DNA from: Pseudomonas frederiksbergensis
GTDB taxonomy: Bacteria > Pseudomonadota > Gammaproteobacteria > Pseudomonadales > Pseudomonadaceae
Assembly (NCBI RefSeq): GCF_000802155.2
Contig: NZ_JQGJ02000004.1
Location: 124,001-188,000 of the forward strand
Direction: 5' to 3'
DNA length: 64,000 bases
A program made the translations under genes and the position numbers. Numbering within the stretch: the first letter of the stretch is position 1; each line of letters starts with the position of its first letter. The notes under the pieces are model-generated. The model was not told where the DNA came from, did no database searches, and worked only from the letters and a program-made list of their open reading frames with translations. Positions 28,116-36,242 of the stretch are shown piece after piece.

Positions 28116-28595
28116 GCTTCTTCAACACTCAGCCCGTCTCATCGGTTTTGTGGCGAGCCAGACGGCGTCGATGCGGTTCATCGAGTGAGCCCACGGGCAA
28201 CGCCTGCGCTGCCATCAAGGCGGACGTCGGCCATTTGCTATGGACGTTTACTGCCCCGACTACTAGCTCGCTGATTACTGTGGCTTCGGACTGGGGCTTT
28301 GGCTCGATCTTCAAAGGTATGACACCTGGCGCGCATCCGATGAGTCAGCTCATCGCCGGTCGCGGTGAAACGATGTTGAGCGGAGAGCAGCTACGGCGTA
28401 GCAAGAAAGCGCCTGACGAATCCATGAATCGTGTCGATGTAATGGGGATAGCTCAGTAGTCGCCGGGCAATCTCAGTGTTACCTAGGCGCTCCTCGATTT
28501 TATGGCGAGCGACGTTGGTGTGAGATAACACGTAAGCTCTCTATGTACGGCTGCATATTGGAGCTAGGGTTTTTAATTTTTAGATTATCAACAGA
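28116..28595. other. Non-coding stretch at the edge of an AT-rich segment
   Basis: No supported gene. Base composition drops sharply near 28500 as the AT-rich trio begins. Confidence 0.4.
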
Positions 28596-29156
28596 TTAGT
28601 TGATAACAATACCATCTAACCATACGCTGGCTAGGTTGGCGAATGGAATCTCATAAGGTGCTGGTGCCATCGGATCGTTAATTAATAAAATAGGGATAGG
28701 GATCATCTTAATGCCACGTATTACGACAACGTGTGTACTGCTACCCCCCGTAGCTATCTGCGCTAAGATAGGTCTCCCGGATTGAAGCGTCGCCTCAATG
28801 ATAAAAGCATTTGCTGGTAAAACGTAGGTTGAATAAGACCCGCCAAAATAAGAGATTAAATTAGAAACTTGCGTAAAATTGCCTGTGTGCACACATCCTG
28901 GATGTCCAAAATTGCAGCACATTCCGGCGGGTGCACCATCTGTTGCTTCTACCAATGCACATTGTTGAGGCGTTCCAACAAAGCCCTTTTTATAAGCGAT
29001 AATTTGTTGCGCTGCTGCCACCCAACACCAGACGGGAGTAAGTTGCTGAATATGCGGAACGTTGATGAACGCGTCGGCTTTCGCATAGCTACTGAAATCT
29101 AGACACAACGCGGTAGCGATTGTTAAACCCTTTAAAGCTTCGATAAAAAATTTCAT
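28596..29156 (-). CDS. Secreted papain-like cysteine protease (AvrRpt2-type)
   Basis: 186 residues with an N-terminal signal peptide ending near SSYAKA (residues 1-27). The mature part has the papain-like active site: Gln38 and Cys44 in QLTPVWCWVAAAQQ, His142 in STHVVVI, and Asn160/Asp161 in LLINDPM. Clan CA proteases of the AvrRpt2 type include type III effectors and papain-like toxins. Further cysteines (MCCNFGHPGC) suggest disulfides, in line with export. AGGTG lies six bases ahead of the ATG, and the gene follows the M15 peptidase by 7 bases. AT-rich, unlike the core genome. Confidence 0.75.
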   Translation of the reverse strand: MKFFIEALKGLTIATALCLDFSSYAKADAFINVPHIQQLTPVWCWVAAAQQIIAYKKGFVGTPQQCALVEATDGAPAGMCCNFGHPGCVHTGNFTQVSNLISYFGGSYSTYVLPANAFIIEATLQSGRPILAQIATGGSSTHVVVIRGIKMIPIPILLINDPMAPAPYEIPFANLASVWLDGIVIN

Positions 29157-29163
29157 AGAGCAC

Positions 29164-29631
29164 CTAAGGGTAGGTTTTGCGTGGAAGCTCAAAATGCGGG
29201 CCGTCAATAAAGGCCTTCTTGCCCGTTTTTTTCAAACGGTTCACGTAGTCCAATACGAGATACTCTGGCAACGCTTCGGAATCGGTAAAATTGATATCCC
29301 AAGCACCGCCCCATCTTATTGGGATTTCTAGCTCTTTTGCGGCGATACGCACTGCATCCGCAATTTTATAAATTGGCTCCCATTCCCAACGCAGTTTTCC
29401 ATTTATATAAGGAACTAAATCGACCGCATGCCCTGTTAGATGCCGTGAATCCATGGTTTTTGAGGCGCCTGCGGTCATCAGCTTTTTTTGCTCGACCACT
29501 GAGCGAATACCGTCATGAACTACGAAATCCTGTACTGTCAATTCCAGTGCCCGTTTTACTACAGAAACCAAGTCTTCATGAACGTTTTTGAGTTCGAAAA
29601 TAGAAACATCTCCAAGCTTAAAATTCGTCAT
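29164..29631 (-). CDS. M15 family peptidase (VanY/endolysin-like)
   Basis: 155 residues with the M15 zinc ligands: His64 and Asp71 in SRHLTGHAVDLVPY and His146 in DGPHFELP. These enzymes cut D-Ala-D-Ala or L-Ala-D-Glu peptide bonds in peptidoglycan; single-domain forms like this are common as phage endolysins. No signal peptide is visible. It sits 7 bases ahead of the papain-like protease and 35 bases behind the DUF4019-like gene, so the three are one operon. AT-rich. Confidence 0.8.
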   Translation of the reverse strand: MTNFKLGDVSIFELKNVHEDLVSVVKRALELTVQDFVVHDGIRSVVEQKKLMTAGASKTMDSRHLTGHAVDLVPYINGKLRWEWEPIYKIADAVRIAAKELEIPIRWGGAWDINFTDSEALPEYLVLDYVNRLKKTGKKAFIDGPHFELPRKTYP

Positions 29632-29666
29632 ACTGCCTCCACGAAAGGCGTGGCCACTCAGGCGAG

Positions 29667-30395
29667 CTATAGTGGATCCGGTGAATTAAAGTCTACTGGG
29701 CGAAAGTTTCCGCTACTGTCTTTGATATAAAACCAAGCACCAAATATTCGCCATTCATTGGTGTTTGTTTCCTTTTCGCCAATGAGGTTGATGTTTTGGT
29801 ATATTTTTACGGAGCTCTTAGAATAATCGACTGTATATGTTGTATAGCAATAAAACCCCGCCGCCATGCCCGCAGGTGATTCCATTATCTTTTGTTCGAC
29901 CATAGAGCGGGAATTCGGAATGCCAAGTTTTGCTGTTATTTTCTTTGAGTTTTCAGTAAAGAAAAAGTAGTTCATTTCAGTTTTAAAGGCTTTAGAGGTT
30001 AGCTCGTAAGCCTCTTCGTATTTCGCTGTATCAATAGCAGTTACAAATTTGTTAGATGTCAACGAAGGGTCTGCAACTGGCTTGGTCAGTGGGTCGGGGG
30101 TTGGTGGTATAAAGCGCGAGCCGAAATATAGAACCACGAGAAAAACTGCCAACGCACCGCCTGCTCTGACCAGTTTATTGGGGTCGCCGGCTATTATAAA
30201 ACCGGGGAGAATTCCTCCAACTCCACCCGCTGCCAAACTTAGTACGACTAAAAATATCATTCTGGTGAATGAGTTAAGTGTTGGATTGGTTACGGATAGG
30301 TATAAGATGATAGATACAAAAATCACACCAAAAATAAACGCTAATACCATCTGCGCTGAGAGCCTTCCGTGGGATCCTGCTGTTTCTTCATTCAT
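29667..30395 (-). CDS. Membrane protein with DUF4019-like C-terminal domain
   Basis: 242 residues. Three to four hydrophobic helices in the first ~100 residues (MVLAFIFGVIFVSIILYLS, MIFLVVLSLAAGGVGGILPG, GGALAVFLVVLYFGS) precede a soluble domain with AIDTAKYEEAYELTS, MESPAGMAAGFYCYTTYTV and EWRIFGAWFYI. That pattern agrees with DUF4019, usually found in extracytoplasmic proteins. AGG eight bases upstream supports the ATG at 30395 over a start 12 residues earlier. First gene of the AT-rich trio; function unknown. Confidence 0.6.
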   Translation of the reverse strand: MNEETAGSHGRLSAQMVLAFIFGVIFVSIILYLSVTNPTLNSFTRMIFLVVLSLAAGGVGGILPGFIIAGDPNKLVRAGGALAVFLVVLYFGSRFIPPTPDPLTKPVADPSLTSNKFVTAIDTAKYEEAYELTSKAFKTEMNYFFFTENSKKITAKLGIPNSRSMVEQKIMESPAGMAAGFYCYTTYTVDYSKSSVKIYQNINLIGEKETNTNEWRIFGAWFYIKDSSGNFRPVDFNSPDPL

Positions 30396-30804
30396 AGGGA
30401 TACCTGGCGAATAAATAAACGCTGCGAGCAACGCAGCTTTATTGCGAGTTACAAATAGCTAAATTTATTGTGAGTTAAGCATGTTAGTTTTGAAGTTCAA
30501 GTAGGTGCTTATACTTTATTGTGGGGTAATCTATTCGGCTAATAGCCAATGTCTACATGGGTCAATACCTTAACCCCAATGTGTAAGTTTTCTGAAACAG
30601 ATAACCTCGCTGCGAAAGATTTTTGTGGGTTCTACAACACTAGCGAAAACCAAGCACGCATTTTCGCAGTAGCTCCGGCGAGCTTCGGTCAGATTCATCT
30701 TTGCCTACGTTATGTGGAATGAAAATCTTATGCTGGGCCCAGCTTATTGATTTGGGTTTCATGTCCTCTGTTGTCAGAGATAGCATCGTCGATTTATAGC
30801 GGCT
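30396..30804. other. AT-rich intergenic stretch
   Basis: About 410 bp that should hold the promoter of the leftward trio. No reading frame or clear site stands out. Confidence 0.4.
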
Positions 30805-31212
30805 GTGACGACAAGGAAAAAGCTCATGCTTAGCTATCTGTTCATGGGCGCCAACGATTTGGAAGCCTCAGCTCGGTTCTACTACGCAGTTCTATATCTA
30901 CTCAACTATGTGAAGCAGCTTCTAAAGGGTATTACTGTTTCTCGCTTCCTGAGACGGTGGACAAATTCAACGGGCTTAGGAGCCGCCACATTGCAGCCTC
31001 TCGATGACGAGCCAGCTTCGGTGGGAAATGGGATGGTGCCGGCGCGGAGAGCTAATTCCGGAGCTCAGGTGGATGAGATTCACGCGGCAGGTTTAGCTTG
31101 CGGCGCCACAGACGCAGGCACGCCCGGCATTCGAGAGTTTTACACCGACGATTTTATGTCGGGTACCACCGAGTCTCTGTCGGGAGCAAGATCGCTATTC
31201 TTTAAAGGTTAA
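30805..31212 (+). pseudogene. VOC superfamily (glyoxalase-like) gene, decayed
   Basis: The frame starts MLSYLFMGANDLEASARFYYAVL, a typical VOC first module, and later has DEPASVGNGM and AQVDEIHAAGLACGATDAGTPGIREFY, but the segment between them and the C terminus are scrambled relative to the family (for instance KQLLKGITVSRFLRRW). Frameshifts around 30905-30990 and near the end explain this. Normal length would be ~125 with a metal-binding Glu near the end, which is missing here. Confidence 0.6.
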
Positions 31213-31354
31213 AACAAGGATCAACAGGCGAGCCTGTGCATGATCTTTATCTCGCTTGCGTAGCAGCGAGAGATTGTGCCACTCCGCATAGGGCGTGTTT
31301 TCACCTGACACTGATTAAAGTCGGGGGATCCGTCATCCCACCCCACTGGCCCGC

Positions 31355-32069
31355 GCTCAGACAGACCCCCACGTGCAAGCCAGTAGGTTGGGTAACGGCG
31401 GGAGGGCGCGCGTAGAAATGCGGCCCTCAGCGCGTGATCCCATTCTCCTGACCAGCCGGCAACGATCAACCCGAACTCATCGATGATGCGGTCGAGCAGG
31501 GTGTTGAGCTCGGCAGGGTAGTCACCCAGCTCTACATCCGTGTTTTTTGAGGATGAAGCATTGGGAATGGGTGATCGGTTCCGCGCCTGCCAAGCTGTCT
31601 ACTGAGCCTACGATCGTGGGCTCAATGCCGGCATCAGTGCATTTTCCATCAGTCTGTCGAAGTTGGTGGTAATGATGACGCGCACGTGACCAGCGCGCAC
31701 CATTTCTGCGATGGCGCGATGAGCCCTGGTGGGTAACTTTAACCCATCCTGTAGCTCTTGGACTGTGGGCTCCAGGAAGCCTTGCACAATTGCTCTGCGT
31801 TCGCTTTGCGTACCTGCCAAGGTCTCAAGCAGCGTCGAATAGTTAGGCTGCTCTCCTGTCTGACCTACATACCAGGCATGCCAACCTTCTTGCTCACCGA
31901 CTCCTGTGGCTATACCGGCTCGCTTGACCAGTTCCATTGTGATCTCCCAGCCGGTTGGGATGCCGGCGGAGCGGGATACTCCTGACCCCAGAAGCAGTGC
32001 GTACACTCCTTTGTTCTCATTTACCGAGAATGCAAGCTGGGTAGTGGGGTCATTGGCGATCATGGGCAT
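31355..32069 (-). pseudogene. SIR2-like NADase gene, frameshifted and truncated
   Basis: The 5' part encodes a SIR2 core: ALLLGSGVSRSAGIPTGWEI (NAD-binding) and VIITTNFDRLMENAL. Just after this the frame shifts; the continuation (DAGIEPTIVGSVDSLAGAEP, then HSQCFILKKHG) is in another frame, and a further break separates it from DYPAELNTLLDRIIDEFG and VAGWSGEWDHALRAAF. Homology ends near 31355. Intact relatives are SIR2 effectors that deplete NAD+ in phage-infected cells. The ATG at 32069 has AGGA eight bases ahead. At least two frame disruptions plus 3' loss make this non-functional. Confidence 0.75.
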
Positions 32070-32439
32070 GAGGTCTTCCTTGCGTTCGGGGCGATTGCCC
32101 AATTTTTGGAGTGGCCAGCGTTATCCAGGGTGCAGGCATTCCAGCCAAAGGCCATCTTGGCGCAGTGGTCATTCCTTCCGAATTAGGCATCAACGCCATG
32201 ATCATGAGTGATAGTCCTCTCTAGATCCCAGGAAGAGCCATCCCCATCACATTGTCACGTCATCAAGTTCTGAACTGGTTCGCAGTCAGAGGGAGGTTGT
32301 AGCTTCGGCCTCATCTGTTCATTTGTGACGAACTCTCGCCACTGGTCGGCAGCCTATGCATCCTGGAGGAATGGCGTTGTGTGTGGAAAGGAGGAGCGTA
32401 AATTGGTCAGGGCATCCCAAGTTTCGAAGAGGTCACGTC
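32070..32439. other. Non-coding stretch
   Basis: About 370 bp between the SIR2 remnant and a small rightward gene. Nothing recognised. Confidence 0.4.
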
Positions 32440-32664
32440 ATGACACAGAATCTAGATATACGCATTTTTACCCCGGATCAGTTGCATGAGCGCGATATAA
32501 ACATTGCCACCAAGGTGCATCAAGCGTCCGTTGCTAGCGTCATACGCAAGGTGAATGTAATGAACCCGGGGCAGGTTTTGAACGCCTCCAGGGAGAATGG
32601 AAAGGAACTGCTTTGGTCAACCGAGAAGCTTGAGCAGGTACTACGGCATATTGGGGAGTCGTAG
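32440..32664 (+). CDS. Small hypothetical protein (74 aa)
   Basis: Begins MTQNLDIRIFTPDQLHERD. GAGG nine bases ahead supports the ATG at 32440; the frame extends upstream without a good start. It is followed by a clear terminator 50 bp downstream, so it is probably a single-gene transcript. Unrecognised. Confidence 0.55.
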   Translation: MTQNLDIRIFTPDQLHERDINIATKVHQASVASVIRKVNVMNPGQVLNASRENGKELLWSTEKLEQVLRHIGES

Positions 32665-32711
32665 TCGAAAGTAAGCTGCTGAAGCAGTTCCGAGCTGAGG
32701 CTGACGAGGTT

Positions 32712-32752
32712 AAAAAAAGACCCGGAACCCACTAATCCGGGCCTTTTCTTTT
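32712..32752. terminator. Bidirectional Rho-independent terminator
   Basis: A 6-bp stem CCCGGA/TCCGGG with a nine-base loop, an A-run on the left and TTTTCTTTT on the right. It can stop the small rightward gene and the leftward gene at 32762. Confidence 0.8.
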
Positions 32753-32761
32753 GTGACGGCT

Positions 32762-33310
32762 TTACCTCAAGCGAGGACGGCTATACGAAGGCTCAGGGCT
32801 CAGAAATCGGGGCGCCTGCGACAGCATGAGGTCGCATTCAATCAATGCCGGCCCGTGCCAGAAAAGCATCCAGCGTTTGTAGTCTTCCTTTGTCTCGATC
32901 ACGTAAAGCGTTTCGTTATTGGACTCCCTGAAGGCGCCAATAAACCAAGCCGGGTCGACCTCGGAAGGCACCCGAAGCTCATAGCCGTCATCCGACCACC
33001 CAACCCAGTGGCTGAAAAAGCTGCGCTCAAAGTAATCATGCATTTGAACGAAATAGTACGACCGCCTTTCGTCAGCTAATGCCGCTGCGCAGAGATCTTT
33101 TCCTTGGTCACGCCACGATTTGAAGGCTTCCTGGAATGACTCGTAGCAAGTTTCCCACGACTCGAAGCCATAGCGTTGCGCGACGATGCACAGGCATGCC
33201 CTATGTCGCAGAGTTTTTTGACTTGTACGCCTTAGAACCTTAGCTTCGCGTTTGATTTTGCGGAGAAGCTCAGGGGTGAGGGGCTGTTTGGGGGTAAGAG
33301 GTTTAGACAT
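32762..33310 (-). CDS. Hypothetical protein
   Basis: 182 residues. The N terminus is basic and helical (LLRKIKREAKVLRRTS) with CIVAQRYGFESWETCYESF, a pattern reminiscent of a helical domain found at the ends of glyoxalase-superfamily-annotated proteins. The C-terminal half is aromatic-rich (WVGWSDDGYELRVP, YKRWMLFWHG). No catalytic motif seen. It ends against a shared terminator. Confidence 0.5.
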   Translation of the reverse strand: MSKPLTPKQPLTPELLRKIKREAKVLRRTSQKTLRHRACLCIVAQRYGFESWETCYESFQEAFKSWRDQGKDLCAAALADERRSYYFVQMHDYFERSFFSHWVGWSDDGYELRVPSEVDPAWFIGAFRESNNETLYVIETKEDYKRWMLFWHGPALIECDLMLSQAPRFLSPEPSYSRPRLR

Positions 33311-33690
33311 AGTCCCATAAATCCAATACGGAGCACTGGCCCGCTCAGGCCCTAGATTTTTGGGGAATCGTCAGATTTTTGCTTACAGTGTTCTCACTTG
33401 GCCAGCGGGCGGCTCAGGCACCTGTAGTCGTACCTGTGGCCGAAATGGTGCGGCAACTCCCTCGAACCTGTCAAGGCACTGGCTAGCATCAGATCCATCT
33501 GTATCGAGTACAGCGATTTTCGCCTCCGTGGTACGGTTCGCCAGCCCTGCGCAACGGTGCGATTCGCTGCCGCAGTTAAACTTCTGCTCATAATAGGGGC
33601 AAGGCATGATGACATGCGTTTTGGGAATACGCCCAGACCGCAGGGCTGATCGGGTTAACACGATGGAGTACCGAGTAGCGCGGGGTAGCT
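33311..33690. other. Non-coding stretch
   Basis: Overlapping frames on both strands, none with protein-like composition. Nothing supported. Confidence 0.4.
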
Positions 33691-33882
33691 ATGCAAGATG
33701 TTAAATTGATGTGGCAGAAGGCTGAGGAGGTTTTTGGGGACAAAGCCAAAGCGGCGGTATGGATGTCTACGCCCAGGCATTTATTCGATGGCATGACAGC
33801 AATCGACTTCGTAGAAGACCACGTAACCCAGCAGCGGGTGATCGAGGTGCTGACTCAGATCGAGCATGGGTATGGCTGCTGA
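33691..33882 (+). CDS. MbcA/ParS/Xre antitoxin toxin-binding domain (orphan)
   Basis: 63 residues that match the C-terminal MbcA/ParS (DUF2384) domain: MWQKAEEVFGDKAKAAVWMSTPRHLFDGMTA, then VTQQRVIEVLTQIEHG. Full antitoxins of this family are ~150 residues with an N-terminal Xre domain and sit beside a RES-domain toxin; here the Xre domain is absent and no RES gene follows. It may be an immunity leftover or a short stand-alone form. GGGG seven bases ahead of the ATG allows translation. Confidence 0.6.
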   Translation: MQDVKLMWQKAEEVFGDKAKAAVWMSTPRHLFDGMTAIDFVEDHVTQQRVIEVLTQIEHGYGC

Positions 33883-33884
33883 AG

Positions 33885-34025
33885 GTAGTCGCAGGAGCGT
33901 TGATGTACCTGGCCAGCAATGGCGTTGCCTACCTTGGGACGGCTGCCACTCGAAAAAATGCACGAGGCTTGGGCTACCATGGAGCCCTGATATCTCACCG
34001 GATAGAGCAAGCAAAGAAGCACGGC
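33885..34025 (+). pseudogene. GNAT acetyltransferase-like fragment
   Basis: A short plus-strand stretch reads VAYLGTAATRKNARGLGYHGALISHRIEQA, the acetyl-CoA binding turn (R-x-x-G-x-G/A-like) of a GNAT domain. The flanking sequence in this frame does not look like GNAT. Low confidence remnant. Confidence 0.3.
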
Positions 34026-34263
34026 AGCCTTGTGAACGCCGCAACCGCGTACCTAGCTCGCAAAGTCGCCGTAATTTGCAGCGACAGGGCTATTTACATC
34101 GCACGCTCAGGCGCTATGCACGCTCACGCGTTATATCGGCTGGCAGATAGCGAAACGTCCGCTTTTGGCCGAGTCCCGCCTGTCCTGACCGGCAGTTGTG
34201 CGTCGATTCTGCCACCGTGCCCTGAAACCTCAGAAAGCTTGAGGCTGAGGTCGATGGTGGCAT

Positions 34264-34288
34264 GTGGGGCTTGTAGATAGAGCCCCAC
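34264..34288. terminator. Stem-loop at the end of the nuclease-TOPRIM gene
   Basis: GTGGGGCT/AGCCCCAC, 8-bp perfect stem with a nine-base loop, 15 bp past the stop of the leftward gene. No U-tract follows, so termination is uncertain. Confidence 0.35.
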
Positions 34289-34303
34289 GCTTGCCGCCAG
34301 TAA

Positions 34304-35353
34304 TTAAGCCGATAGTACTTCACGGCAGAAAGCGTCGAACACAGGGGCAGTTTTTCTCAACTGATCAAGGTCGAGTTGTTCAACTGCCTGCAGCGAACGA
34401 TTCAGGCGAGAGGCACGACGCAGGCGACGCATTTCTTCCTCAGAAAGCCCAAGCCATTCTTCTATTTGCGGATCGATGATGATAGGTGCCCAGTTGGTGG
34501 GCTCTATGTTGTTTGACAGAAGGAGTTGTGAGCCTGCAACGTCATTATCACTGTCAACTACCGTAAGTACTCGTACTTCGGGATTAGCCATCAGCAAGCT
34601 GTTTGCAATTCGTGGTACTGAAATTTTCCCCAGGGCTGAGATGATTTCGATTTTCTTGGTGGATTTTGAGCCGCTCAGCAGGCGTTGGACAATATTGGCC
34701 AGTACCTCACGGTCAGTGTCGCTTTCGCAGACAATGATCAGATCTGTTGGTGTTGCAGGTTGGGTGTCATTGCGCAGCACTTTCCCTGTTACTCGATCGT
34801 AGTGAGCCCTTTCAATGTGCACGGGCTCTGAAGCTGAGGCTTTCACCAATTCGGTCACGATAGGGTAAAACGCCAAGCCTTCCTCTGCTGCCTTGCGCAA
34901 TTTTTCCTTCAGGATTTGCTTGAATCCGATCTCTTGGATGATGGCCGCATCCATGTCTTCTTTGGTGAAGAGAATCAGATTGAGCGATTTGCCGGCGATG
35001 AGGGCATCGACCGCGTCGGCAGAGTAGCCGGACATCGAAATGAAAACGCCTAGCGTCCCGACAAGCTTGCCATCTACCTTGCCCTTGAACTGATACAAGG
35101 TGGAGGCTGGGATGGGATCCGCGTGCCATTTCGCTTCTAGAAGAAGGAAGCCTCCATCCAGGTAAAACGAACCGTCGATTTGCTCGCCGGGAGATTTGTA
35201 GCTGGAGCGGGGCTCCAGTCCCTCTGACTCCAGTAAGCCCTTCAAGACCTTTTCAAAGTCATAACCGCGGCGGCGTTTCGCGACGGCATCAGCATCTGGA
35301 GCAAGCTCCGAAAGTTCTGTGTACCACTGACGAAGACTTCGCTCCTGCACCAT
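34304..35353 (-). CDS. Restriction endonuclease-like / TOPRIM fusion protein
   Basis: 349 residues. The N-terminal ~140 form a PD-(D/E)xK nuclease of the Mrr type: helix GYDFEKVLKGLLESEG, Asp60 in EQIDGSF, and Glu73-Ala-Lys75 in LLLEAKW. After a helical linker, residues ~203-300 look like TOPRIM: LIIVCESDTDREV with Glu210, and LTVVDSDND with Asp267 and Asp269. TOPRIM nucleases act with metal on DNA, as in OLD and GajA. Having both in one small chain with no ATPase is unusual. ATG 35353 has AAGGA seven bases ahead. A 92-bp array of 23-bp repeats lies 77 bp upstream. Confidence 0.75.
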   Translation of the reverse strand: MVQERSLRQWYTELSELAPDADAVAKRRRGYDFEKVLKGLLESEGLEPRSSYKSPGEQIDGSFYLDGGFLLLEAKWHADPIPASTLYQFKGKVDGKLVGTLGVFISMSGYSADAVDALIAGKSLNLILFTKEDMDAAIIQEIGFKQILKEKLRKAAEEGLAFYPIVTELVKASASEPVHIERAHYDRVTGKVLRNDTQPATPTDLIIVCESDTDREVLANIVQRLLSGSKSTKKIEIISALGKISVPRIANSLLMANPEVRVLTVVDSDNDVAGSQLLLSNNIEPTNWAPIIIDPQIEEWLGLSEEEMRRLRRASRLNRSLQAVEQLDLDQLRKTAPVFDAFCREVLSA

Positions 35354-35430
35354 GCCATTTTCCTTGCGGGTAAAAGGCAAAAACCTAACACATCAGGCTG
35401 ATACGGGTGATGGATCTTTTGGGAAATTAC

Positions 35431-35522
35431 CATGCCTTGACCAGTGACTTTCATTGATGCTGACCAGCCGTTTGCATTCGACTTGACCGGTCACTTGCAT
35501 TCGATCCGACCAGTCGCACGCA
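35431..35522. repeat. Array 1 of 23-bp repeats (four units)
   Basis: Four contiguous 23-bp units: 35431-35453, 35454-35476, 35477-35499 and 35500-35522. Shared features on the plus strand are a central (T/C)GACC(A/G)G and a final (T/C)(T/G)(G/T)CA; three units start TTSGA or TTGAT. The array is upstream of the leftward nuclease-TOPRIM gene. Array 2 at 38967-39058 has the same period and consensus. Confidence 0.7.
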
Positions 35523-36077
35523 TGGCTGACCGATGGCCTCCCAGTCAAAGCTCTCGATGCCTTTGCGTGTGCGAATCTGAATGCCGCTACTGGATATACC
35601 CAGGGCATACGCTGCTGATGGAAGCCATCGGGCCCACCAGGGTGGAGTAATGTCGGTCACATCTGTACCAGCACCGCCATCATGAACTAAGCCTGGCGCA
35701 CTTCCTTTCAAATAATGGGCGGGTCTTGCCCACGACGCTGTCAGGGCCTGAACTGTGGGCAAGTTATGCAGAGCGCTGTATCACCAGTGAAGTGGCATTG
35801 TGATATGTCGCCTCGCTGCTCACAACATCTCAAGACTATGGATAGGACTTCGCTGGAGCTCTCACGAGCGGCGCACGTCGTCGCCAGGCGAGCGGAAGTG
35901 CTTGATCAAAGGCTTGGCGATGCGCTTGGATCCGTTTGTCAGACGGCTGGTTGTTCCTGGCATCAACGCCCACTTAGCGTGGAGCGCCCGAGACGCGCGC
36001 ACCTCAAGGCTAAAGCTCATGAACGACGCAACCTGTTTGCCGGCACGCTTGCATCTGCAAGCACGCATGTCAGGAAA
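35523..36077. other. Non-coding stretch between repeat array and palindrome
   Basis: No supported gene. Two overlapping frames exist but lack domain signal and ribosome sites. Confidence 0.4.
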
Positions 36078-36142
36078 CGTGTAAACCAGTTTTTTACACT
36101 GTAAACCTACGTGGTTTACAGTGTAAAAAACTGGTTTACACG
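36078..36142. repeat. 65-bp perfect inverted repeat (30-bp arms)
   Basis: Two perfectly complementary 30-bp arms around TACGT. Each arm contains a smaller 13-bp palindrome, TTTACA-N-TGTAAA, and an outer GTGTAAA/TTTACAC pair, so at least four operator-like sub-palindromes are nested. There is no U-tract, so it is not a typical terminator. It lies about 100 bp beyond the 3' end of the Avs-like gene. Confidence 0.85.
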
Positions 36143-36242
36143 CCGATGTTGTAGTCGCATGTCAGCTCACCACGTCATCCGGTTTGGAAGGTGACTGAAG
36201 CGGATGCTATGCCGCCCAAGCGGAAAGGCACCAATGTTCAGG

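Noticed and set aside
33903..34280. Calling the rightward frame a complete acetyltransferase gene
   Set aside because: Only about 30 residues resemble GNAT; the rest of the frame does not fit the fold.
36078..36142. Reading the 65-bp palindrome as a transcription terminator
   Set aside because: No U-tract on either strand after the stem, and the AT-rich arms would make a weak RNA terminator for their length.
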